From NCBI GenBank assembly GCA_910584665.1, contig CAJUBL010000003.1, forward strand, positions 1-64,000: DNA of 64,000 nt, in the 5' to 3' direction. The notes under the pieces are model-generated. The model saw only the letters and a list, made by a program, of their open reading frames with translations. It searched no databases and was not told where the DNA came from. Positions within the stretch are counted from its first letter, which is position 1. Each line of letters opens with the position of its first letter. Both the position numbers and the translations under genes were made by a program. The stretch comes from an uncultured Muribaculaceae bacterium (lineage in GTDB: Bacteria > Bacteroidota > Bacteroidia > Bacteroidales > Muribaculaceae). Positions 35,798 to 43,335 of the stretch are shown one piece after another.

Positions 35798-36483
35798 TAC
35801 ACGGCAGTGTGTCTGAGGCCACAAAACGGAACCGTATTATCGACCATAAGATCAATCTCATAGAGATGTCGGGCGAGGAATTCGCGCTACGTATTTCCGA
35901 GAACAAGAATGTTTCGCTTGCCGATATGGGTACCGGGGCCACCAATCTGCTGAAGAACAACAACCGCAAGGCATTTTTTATCATTGTCGATTCGATCAAG
36001 GATAATATCAAGGTGGAATATGTCGACTATGTCTATGACAATGACGGCAATGTGATTGACCAGCGCATACGTAAACGTTATATCTCACAGCTTGACATTC
36101 TCAATAAGTTCGTCGGCCTGTTCAGCCTTCCCGAGAATCAGGAGATAATGAAAAATGTCGACTCAATCCACTTTATAGTGACCAAAAGCGATCTGCTCGG
36201 AGATGTCACTGTAAGGGAGACCAAAGCCAAAGAGCTGCTTCTGGAGCGTTATCAGGGACCGGTGACGGCATTGAAAAATCTGTGCCGCAGGACCAAACGC
36301 ATCAATTATGCGACAAATTACAATCCCCATGTATTTACATTCTCACTCGGTAAATTCTACCTTGGAGATATATTTAAGTTCGATTCAGGCGAGACACTGA
36401 AGATTGTCAACGCCATACGTTCGGTAACTGCCGGTCGTGCGGAGAAATCATGGATTGACAAGCTGAAAGAGGTTCTGGGATAA
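35698..36483 (+). pseudogene. GTPase-like gene remnant lacking the N-terminal P-loop
   Basis: The frame has no ATG before residue ~57 (35866). Before that the reading is an overlap with the SrfB-like gene, and the segment from roughly HAGITPGSTFGSF on looks like the inside of a domain. A G3-like segment (INLIEMSGEEFALR, ~52-65) and a G4-like motif (IHFIVTKSDLLG, ~160) are followed by a plausible C-terminal helix, but no GxxxxGK[ST] G1 motif exists. It fits a GTPase whose 5' part was lost together with the 3' end of the SrfB-like gene. A working short protein from an alternative start cannot be excluded. The next gene begins 18 nt downstream. Confidence 0.65.
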
Positions 36484-36501
36484 AATTTAAAATAATCTAT
36501 T

Positions 36502-38478
36502 ATGGCACCAAATATCATTTCATTACGCATATCGGGAACGAAGGTCCGCAAGGCCGGTTTCGCTCCTCTTGTAGCCATCGGCATCATTCCTCCGGCCGAA
36601 GAACACAACCTTGACCGTTCGCTGCAGGTCTCAGAGCGTCCCGGTTTCATCCTGAAGCAGACCGGTGAATATGTGATCTATAATGCTGTAGACTGCAGGG
36701 TGCGTCCTGTCGACGATGATGCGCCCGGACGTATGAGTGTCGCCATATCCATACCGGCCGGCATGCAGCTTGCTGACGGCGCGAGTCCGTACAGGCTGTT
36801 GATGGAAATATATAGCTTCTTCCGTCGCAATTATATGTCGCCTCTGACCGACGGCCGTGATGTCTTCACCAACGGCGAGGTCGATTCCGAGCCATTCCGA
36901 GCCATTCTTGGCCGCTACAGCCTTGAGGAACGTAAGGGCCGTTATATCGCCATGTCTCCTTCAGGAATGTCGGGACGACTGCAGTTGGCCGAGAGCAAGA
37001 TGGAGGACTTCTTCCGTGATTCCCAGTATCCTGAGCTTGCCGCGTTCAAGGAGATTGAGATAGGAACCACCGGTGAGTCATCTCCGTCGCTTGATTCGAT
37101 ACAGGTGCCACGTCCCAAGGCCTATAAACTCAAGATCAACGGCATTGAGAGAGCCACGGTAAGCAGTATCAGCGAGCCGTTGCCGGTGAGGGCCATGTCG
37201 ACTGAGACCGAGACATTCACGCCGGTGACATTCACCATCGGAGAACTGCTGGATAATGGCGGTCTGCTTGAGCGCAACGGTGCCGTGATAAGGCTCAATC
37301 CCGCTACAGAGACAATAAGCTGTGACCTTGAACGCAAGCCTATCACATATCGTGTGCATGTAAACTGGGCTGTCAACAAGGATGCCGCCCAGGTGATGAG
37401 GCAGTGGATGGAGAACGGTGATATATCCATAGTGCAGAATGGCAAGGATTATACCGCCGAACTGCTCGGTGGAAAATGCAGGATCGGTGTCCGCAATGTA
37501 CGTGACGAATTCCGTGCCAGCAAAAACAGTTTCAAAGGCAACATTATACGTATCACACAGAACGTAGACCGTGACAAGCAGGAGATCGTGCTGACATTCA
37601 GTGTCATGCAGGAACGACGTACGGTCATTGTACCTGATGACCGCCGTCAGGGAGGCAATGCCGGTGACGGAATCCGGATGGGCGGTGCCGGGAAGCGGGT
37701 CGGTGACAATAACAGGATTGGAGGTAATGAGATTATAAATCAGCAGATTGCCTCAGATCATGTTATGAGAAATGATGTCACTGCCAATGCAGAACCTGAG
37801 CGCTCCTCAGGTGCTGGAACGCAGAAGGCTTTCTTCTTTGGAATTCTTTTAGGTTTTATCCTCGGACTTGCCGCTTTCTATGCTCTCAATGAATTCCTGC
37901 TTAAAGACAAGCAGGCAGAGACTGATAAAAACGTACAGTCAGAGCAGATTGCTGAGGCCGGAGAGGTTAAGGATGCTTTGCCCGTAGAAAAATCGGTAGA
38001 GGAAGATCCTGCTCCGACAGCTGAACAGGGTACCGGTGTGGATGCCGGTGCCGGTAAAAACATTCCGGCTACTGAAACAACTCCTGTTACGACTCCGGAA
38101 CAAGCCAATAGAACACCGAATGAAGAGCCAATCAAGGTAAAACCTGACGTTCCAACCATTGATGATCTTAAGGCTCAGTTGCTTAAGTATTATAATAATA
38201 ACCAATGGCGCAAATGCCAGGAAGTGATGAATGGCAGCAAGGAGTTGAAAAAGACTTATAAAAAAGATATGGAGTGGATTATCAAGATACGTCAGAACAA
38301 GGCATTTGATAAGGATGGATTTAAGAACCCCGAACTTACCGAAGACCAGATTCTGAATCTGCAGGCTACCGGTTATATCAGCGGTGATATGAAGCCGACC
38401 GGAAAGTTCAATGTCGGCAGTCTTGATGATATCGCACCTTTGAAAAGAAGTGTTGAAGGAGCATTGAATGCATTCTAA
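36502..38478 (+). CDS. Single-TM protein of unknown function (658 aa), right arm
   Basis: There is no N-terminal signal peptide. Residues 1-370 form a mixed alpha/beta cytoplasmic part (VAIGIIPPAEEHNLDRSLQ, SPYRLLMEIYSFFRRNYM), in which residues ~270-370 look like beta-sandwich sequence (VHVNWAVNKDAAQVMRQW, IIRITQNVDRDKQEIVLTF). A Gly/Asn-rich linker precedes one TM segment (FFFGILLGFILGLAAFYALN, ~446-465). A Pro/Thr/Glu-rich linker (~470-550) leads to a ~100-residue C-terminal helical part outside the membrane. No family is recognised. Its layout suits a bridge between the cytoplasmic ATPases and the periplasmic coiled-coil proteins. Confidence 0.75.
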   Translation: MAPNIISLRISGTKVRKAGFAPLVAIGIIPPAEEHNLDRSLQVSERPGFILKQTGEYVIYNAVDCRVRPVDDDAPGRMSVAISIPAGMQLADGASPYRLLMEIYSFFRRNYMSPLTDGRDVFTNGEVDSEPFRAILGRYSLEERKGRYIAMSPSGMSGRLQLAESKMEDFFRDSQYPELAAFKEIEIGTTGESSPSLDSIQVPRPKAYKLKINGIERATVSSISEPLPVRAMSTETETFTPVTFTIGELLDNGGLLERNGAVIRLNPATETISCDLERKPITYRVHVNWAVNKDAAQVMRQWMENGDISIVQNGKDYTAELLGGKCRIGVRNVRDEFRASKNSFKGNIIRITQNVDRDKQEIVLTFSVMQERRTVIVPDDRRQGGNAGDGIRMGGAGKRVGDNNRIGGNEIINQQIASDHVMRNDVTANAEPERSSGAGTQKAFFFGILLGFILGLAAFYALNEFLLKDKQAETDKNVQSEQIAEAGEVKDALPVEKSVEEDPAPTAEQGTGVDAGAGKNIPATETTPVTTPEQANRTPNEEPIKVKPDVPTIDDLKAQLLKYYNNNQWRKCQEVMNGSKELKKTYKKDMEWIIKIRQNKAFDKDGFKNPELTEDQILNLQATGYISGDMKPTGKFNVGSLDDIAPLKRSVEGALNAF

Positions 38479-38492
38479 AAAATCAGTAAACG

Positions 38493-39362
38493 ATGAAATT
38501 TTTGAAACTTGGAGGCGTATTTGTCGCTATAGTGGCGGTTTTAGTACTGTTGCTCAACTGGGGTTCGATATTCTCTTCGACATCATCTGAGGAAGAATTC
38601 TCAAGTGATGATCTTATTGATGTCGAACAGCGTTGCAGCCGTATACGTACTGCGTGGAATGAGAATAACGCCTGGAACCGGGAGTTGTATGACAGACAGC
38701 GTGCCGAGATAAGTCAGGATTCGGCAATGCACTATGTCTGCAGGGAAAGCTATAATGTCATCCGCACCTGTATCAGGGAAGCCGCCGTCAACAATGTATA
38801 CCGTTGTTACAAGTCGGCTTTGCAGAAGGAGACATATTCCCACAGCAAGCTTACCGATAATTTCAAGGGTATAGAGCATCTGAGGGAACGGGAACTGAAT
38901 ATGGCGGCCGATGACCGGGCCAAGGAGCTGAGTGCCATACACAGTCTGTATAAGCGTGTATATGATTTCGCACGGAACGAGAAGCATCCCATTTCTCCTT
39001 CTTTCGATCCTGAGACATTGACATGGACATCGTTCAGCTCAAAACAGAATGGCATCCTCTCGACGGCACAGTCATACCGTAATAATGCTAAATTCAATGA
39101 TCTGAAAGATATCCCCGGCTTTGTGTCGGCTCTTGACCAGACCCGGTTGCGTAATGTAACCGACCCTCAGCGCGGCAGTTTCTATAATAGGCTGAGCGAA
39201 CAGATTACCGGTCATTTCAATGGCCTGGAGGCCAATGAAGAGAATTATAATAAGTTTAATGAGGTTTACAAGAAATATGTGGGTGAGGAATCTTTGACTG
39301 GTGTCAAAGATATGGCGATGAGCCTGCTGAAGATGAAAAACCAACTTGAATCCAAGAAATGA
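38493..39362 (+). CDS. Membrane-anchored helical protein (289 aa), right arm
   Basis: An N-terminal signal anchor (LGGVFVAIVAVLVLLLNWG, ~6-24) is followed by an acidic Ser-rich spacer and a mostly helical extracytoplasmic domain with four scattered cysteines. No enzyme motif is visible. It starts 14 nt after the previous gene, and its stop overlaps the next start (ATGA at 39359-39362). It is likely a structural partner of the adjacent coiled-coil protein. Confidence 0.7.
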   Translation: MKFLKLGGVFVAIVAVLVLLLNWGSIFSSTSSEEEFSSDDLIDVEQRCSRIRTAWNENNAWNRELYDRQRAEISQDSAMHYVCRESYNVIRTCIREAAVNNVYRCYKSALQKETYSHSKLTDNFKGIEHLRERELNMAADDRAKELSAIHSLYKRVYDFARNEKHPISPSFDPETLTWTSFSSKQNGILSTAQSYRNNAKFNDLKDIPGFVSALDQTRLRNVTDPQRGSFYNRLSEQITGHFNGLEANEENYNKFNEVYKKYVGEESLTGVKDMAMSLLKMKNQLESKK

Positions 39363-40480
39363 CAGAATGTATGTTTAGACACTGTATTTTAGCTCTCTGC
39401 CTGACGGCTGCTACCGTTTCGTTCAGTATGGACGCACAGAAAGCCAGGGGCTCGAAGCCGGCATCGGTCACCGTAGCCAGAACCGGTGAACCGTCAGGAG
39501 ATGAAGACAAGATAAGGGAGCTTCTTGAAGAGAATCATGAACTCAACAAGCAGCTTAAGGAGAAGAACAAGGCTTTCGAGCGTCTGACTGAAGACTACAA
39601 TAAACTTAATAAAAAATATGAAAGTCTGGATGGCAAGGTCGCAGACGCAGACGCACGGGCCTCAGAGCTGAGGCATGAGCGCGATTCGCTTAAACAGGTG
39701 ATCGTATCGTTGGAGAAAGGCCGGCAGGCTCTGGCCGATGCCAAGGCAGCCGATATGCAGAATACCATTGATTCGCTTGGCCGTGAACTTGTCAATGCGA
39801 ACAAGGCTCAGGATGGACTCGTTGCCGAGAATACGCAGCTCGGTAAAAAACTGGCTGAGACCGATGGTGAGCTGAGGCAGCTGCTGGTCTTCAAGCGTGA
39901 TTATATAAAAAATCTGGCAAGTGTCTATACCCGTAACTGGGCTTCTAAACAATTCTCTCAGATTGACTCGGCGGAACTCGATAATATTGTTGCCGATTGT
40001 AATCGGTATGCATCTGAGGATATCGGTGTAGGTGTTCAGCTTGAGAAACTGCTGGAACTTCAGTCTCAATATAAGGCATATGCTGAAGGTGAGAGATGTC
40101 TCGTATCAGAGTATGACCGTGGCAATGTGGCGTCGGTCGGTTCGAGGATAGCCGGCATGCGTGCTGATGTGCCTCCTGTGCGAAAGCAGGAGATGGACGA
40201 TCTGTACAGCATGCTGGGCAGTTACAAGGCGAGCGTGTCGGCATTCCAGCTTCTGATTAGAAACATCGATGAATCGAGCGAGGGTTATGATACCCATATC
40301 ATGGCAAGACCGTTTGTCGAAGCTACACTTGAACAGGATGACAATAAGAAACTCATTGAGTCGGTCAGGAAAATTCCGTGGCTCGATGATCAGCTTGATC
40401 TCTACCTGAAAGCTCTTGACAGGGACTGTAAGGCCAGGAATGAAGTCCATGATCTTATTCTCGGTCTGAAAATCATGTAG
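39359..40480 (+). CDS. Secreted coiled-coil protein (373 aa), right arm
   Basis: A cleavable signal peptide (residues ~5-26, ILALCLTAATVSFSMDAQ) is followed by a long coiled coil (~45-180; LLEENHELNKQLKEKNKAF, ELRHERDSLKQVIVSLEKG). The C-terminal ~190 residues are helical and unassigned (QKARG to LILGLKIM). The start overlaps the upstream stop by four bases; a second ATG at 39371 is also possible. Along with the coiled-coil lipoprotein and the membrane coiled-coil protein of the left arm, it suggests long periplasmic struts. Confidence 0.72.
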   Translation: MTECMFRHCILALCLTAATVSFSMDAQKARGSKPASVTVARTGEPSGDEDKIRELLEENHELNKQLKEKNKAFERLTEDYNKLNKKYESLDGKVADADARASELRHERDSLKQVIVSLEKGRQALADAKAADMQNTIDSLGRELVNANKAQDGLVAENTQLGKKLAETDGELRQLLVFKRDYIKNLASVYTRNWASKQFSQIDSAELDNIVADCNRYASEDIGVGVQLEKLLELQSQYKAYAEGERCLVSEYDRGNVASVGSRIAGMRADVPPVRKQEMDDLYSMLGSYKASVSAFQLLIRNIDESSEGYDTHIMARPFVEATLEQDDNKKLIESVRKIPWLDDQLDLYLKALDRDCKARNEVHDLILGLKIM

Positions 40481-40521
40481 ATCGGTTGAAATATAACACT
40501 CTACTCCCAATACTCGTAAAT

Positions 40522-41727
40522 ATGAATATCAAGATTAAAGCTACCGGTATTGCCTGCATGCTGGGCGATGACTATGACCGCGTGTACACGGCCCTGACCC
40601 GACAGTTCGGCAAGGGATCGGACTGTCTGTTTACCGAGCGTATTGCCGGCCATGAGTATCTTCAGTGGGTTCTTCCCGGTGACGGCTGGACGGCATTGGC
40701 CCAGAGTGATCCTATAATGGGTGCTCAGGTACGGGAAGAGCTGAAACTGCGCCGTCAGTCGGTGATGGGCCGTTTCGGTGCCAATGTCGATATGGCAAAT
40801 CGTGTTCTTACCGTTCCCGATGACGAATACATATACTACAAGGCCGATGCCGCCGGCAATATTGATATCAAGTTCACTGCCTGGGGATACCGTTATCCCG
40901 AACGTGTCGACGGTGGCAACGCCACCGGCGTGATCACCCCCAATGCCACGACCGAGAATATATCGGTGAGGATCGTCAACAATGGCAGGCCGGTGTCTGG
41001 CAAGACATTCAAGATCAATGATTTCAAGCGCGTTACCGATAAGGACGGCATGCTCTGTATAGGCAATCTGCCTGTTGGCTATCAGTTTGATATCGAGGTT
41101 GACGGTACGAAGCGCCATTGTGTCGTGACGGCCGGCGAGAGTATTGTCGAGTTTGACTGTACGGTCTATGCCGATGTCGATATAAATGTCTTGAAAGACG
41201 GTTCGCCGGCAGGCGGTGCCGTCGTATCGATAGATTATGACGGCAGTTCTCGGGAAGTTACTGCCGATGCGCAGGGTCACGCTGCGGTGCGTATGCCGTT
41301 GAGTCCTGACGGAGTTCTCTGCACTGTTACTGTTGAGGAAGAAAAACAGCAGCGGTCGTTGCGTATGGGACCGAATGTTTTTGATTTCTCGCTGATTTCG
41401 CCTGTCGTCGTTCCTCCGGTAGTTCCGCCAGTCGTGGAAGAGGAAGAGAACGCCGATCCCGAGGAAGAGAAAGAGGAGGAGAAAAAAGAAGAGGAAAAGC
41501 CGGAAGAAAAACCGGAGGAAGGAACTAAAGAGGAAGAGAAACATGAAGAGAAGCCTGAAGAGGAAGATGTTAAGGAAGAGGAGAAGAAGAAACCTGAAGA
41601 AGAGCCCGGTGAGGATGACGGCAAATCATCGGGTGTGGGCATACTGCCGATGATCCTGCTGTTGCTCGGCCTCGTTGTCCTTACTGTTCTGACATATTAT
41701 CTGGGATGGTGTATGCTTTTCGGATAA
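40522..41727 (+). CDS. C-tail-anchored protein with N-terminal domain shared with its downstream paralogue
   Basis: I start at 40522 (MNIKIKATG) since the paralogue at 42047 starts MNIKIGVNA and the two align from there. Shared marks include YLQW...GDGW (~residues 50-60), LTVPDDEY (~97) and TAWGYRYPERV (~120). Beta-sandwich repeats (~145-300) resemble carboxypeptidase regulatory-type domains (DVDINVLKDGSPAGGAVVSI). A 55-residue linker of nearly pure Glu/Lys/Pro (~310-365) leads to one C-terminal TM segment (ILPMILLLLGLVVLTVLTYYL, ~374-394). No signal peptide is present, so the bulk should be cytoplasmic. Confidence 0.75.
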   Translation: MNIKIKATGIACMLGDDYDRVYTALTRQFGKGSDCLFTERIAGHEYLQWVLPGDGWTALAQSDPIMGAQVREELKLRRQSVMGRFGANVDMANRVLTVPDDEYIYYKADAAGNIDIKFTAWGYRYPERVDGGNATGVITPNATTENISVRIVNNGRPVSGKTFKINDFKRVTDKDGMLCIGNLPVGYQFDIEVDGTKRHCVVTAGESIVEFDCTVYADVDINVLKDGSPAGGAVVSIDYDGSSREVTADAQGHAAVRMPLSPDGVLCTVTVEEEKQQRSLRMGPNVFDFSLISPVVVPPVVPPVVEEEENADPEEEKEEEKKEEEKPEEKPEEGTKEEEKHEEKPEEEDVKEEEKKKPEEEPGEDDGKSSGVGILPMILLLLGLVVLTVLTYYLGWCMLFG

Positions 41728-41763
41728 TCTATTGTTTAAAATCACATTAACTACCATTATATC

Positions 41764-42036
41764 ATGCCCGGTATTATTTTCTTTACAGTGCTGTTCCTGC
41801 TTAATGTTGTGGCCTTCCTGCTATACGGCCTCGACAAACACAATGCCTGTTATAAAAAGTGGCGGTATCCCGAGATACTGTTGCTGGGACTGGCGATACT
41901 CGGCGGTGCCTACGGTGCAGGAATGGGGATGCTCCTGTTCAGACACAAGACACGCCATCCGTCGTTTATCATAACGGTATCCATAAGTTTTGTCATATGG
42001 ATGGTTATTTTGGGTATAATCTGTCTGCTCGCCTAA
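41764..42036 (+). CDS. DUF1294 family small membrane protein
   Basis: The 90-residue product has three TM segments and the family features: N-terminal FLLNVVAFLLYGLDKHNA, middle LGLAILGGAYGAGMGMLLFRHKTRHPSF and a C-terminal hydrophobic helix. YGLDK and RHKT(R/K)H are typical of DUF1294. Family function is unknown. It lies 36 nt after and 10 nt before its neighbours, between the two paralogues, so it is part of the right-arm operon here. Confidence 0.85.
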   Translation: MPGIIFFTVLFLLNVVAFLLYGLDKHNACYKKWRYPEILLLGLAILGGAYGAGMGMLLFRHKTRHPSFIITVSISFVIWMVILGIICLLA

Positions 42037-42046
42037 ACTTACAGTC

Positions 42047-43282
42047 ATGAATATAAAGATAGGCGTTAACGCTGTAACCCGTGTCGTTGACACAAAGGTG
42101 CCCATGGAGCAGGTATACAAGCTGGTGCAGACTGCGGCGGCCGGTGCCCGTATTCAGCTCTGTCCTTTTACGGCCGGTGCCGGTTACCTGCAGTGGTCGC
42201 CTGACGGTGACGGCTGGGTGAGGTTCAGAGATCTTGATGATACAGAGAAAGGTATTGTCGCTCAGGATTTCACTGTCCGCCGACAGCACATGATCGATGC
42301 ACTGAAAGGGGCTCCGCTTGCCGGAGATATCCTTACCGTACCGTCTGATGAGTTTCTGCTTGTAAGGCATAACGGAGCTGACTATGACATAGCATTGGCC
42401 GCCTGGGGATACCGTTATCCGGACAGGGCTGCGGGACTGGAGCTGAATTCCTGGAAATCAAACACTAAGTATCAGGAGGTAAACATTGAGTTCATGTGGG
42501 ACGGGAAACCGATACCCAACATGCCGTTCACACTCGAGGGGTTCGCTCATTTCACTGATATGGAGGGCATATTTCATGTTGACCGTCCTCTGCCGGTAGG
42601 TATGCGGTACAGGCTCCACACCTCGGGTAATCCTGTTCCTTCGGCCGAGGATCATTCTTTCACGCTGACCGTGGAACAGAATAAGGACCGATATAGTTTT
42701 GATCTCACACAACTGTTTGATATCGAGGTTGTGGTGACTGAAGACGGCTTTCCGTTGTCGGGTGCTGAGTGTGATGTGGAGTTTGGCGGCCGTCACGAGC
42801 GGCTTGTGACCGATGTCTCGGGCCGAGCCATGCTGCGGCTTCCCCTCGTGAGGGATATCGTGGGACATATAGAGCCAGTCCAGCCTCAGTGTGTGACTAC
42901 ATGCCGTGGCAGGGTACTTGATTACATTCCCCGTTTTGCCGATGAGTCGCATACTTTTGAATTTGACTTTGAGGGGGAGAAGGTCGTTGTGCCGGAGCCG
43001 CCTGTTGTAGCGGAAGAGGTGCCGGAACCCGAGAAGCCCGTGGTCCCGGATCCTGAGACGGTTACAATAACTATCCTCGACTATGAGGGATATCCGGTGG
43101 CGGATATGCCGCTTAAACTTAAGGCCGGGGCCAAAGGTGTGCTTGATCTCAGAACAGATGACAAGGGTACTGTCACGGTTCCGGCCGATATGCTGACCGA
43201 CAGGAAGAAGGTCAATATCAGTTTTACGGTCACTCCCGAGTATCAGGAGTCTCACGATATCCATTATTACAAGAAGAAGTAA
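42047..43282 (+). CDS. Paralogue of the tail-anchored protein, without TM segment
   Basis: The 411-residue protein shares the N-terminal ~130-residue domain of the gene at 40522 (MNIKI start, YLQWSPDGDGW, LTVPSDEFLL, AAWGYRYPDRA). The following beta-sandwich part is also parallel (NIEFMWDGKPIPNMPFTLEG, DIEVVVTEDGFPLSGAECDV). A Pro/Glu/Val linker (~320-345) leads to a further beta-sandwich (TITILDYEGYPVADMPLKL) instead of a TM tail. There is no signal peptide. It is probably a soluble cytoplasmic counterpart, arisen by duplication. Confidence 0.72.
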   Translation: MNIKIGVNAVTRVVDTKVPMEQVYKLVQTAAAGARIQLCPFTAGAGYLQWSPDGDGWVRFRDLDDTEKGIVAQDFTVRRQHMIDALKGAPLAGDILTVPSDEFLLVRHNGADYDIALAAWGYRYPDRAAGLELNSWKSNTKYQEVNIEFMWDGKPIPNMPFTLEGFAHFTDMEGIFHVDRPLPVGMRYRLHTSGNPVPSAEDHSFTLTVEQNKDRYSFDLTQLFDIEVVVTEDGFPLSGAECDVEFGGRHERLVTDVSGRAMLRLPLVRDIVGHIEPVQPQCVTTCRGRVLDYIPRFADESHTFEFDFEGEKVVVPEPPVVAEEVPEPEKPVVPDPETVTITILDYEGYPVADMPLKLKAGAKGVLDLRTDDKGTVTVPADMLTDRKKVNISFTVTPEYQESHDIHYYKKK

Positions 43283-43335
43283 GAGTGTGTTTGAATTTAA
43301 CACGCTTTAAGAGTTTTAATAAAAAATAACGGGAT

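Noticed and set aside
40501..41544. Long minus-strand frame (347 codons) beginning with a Phe/Leu-rich stretch
   Set aside because: The hydrophobic run is the complement of the Glu/Lys-rich linker of the tail-anchored protein, so it is a shadow and not a membrane protein.
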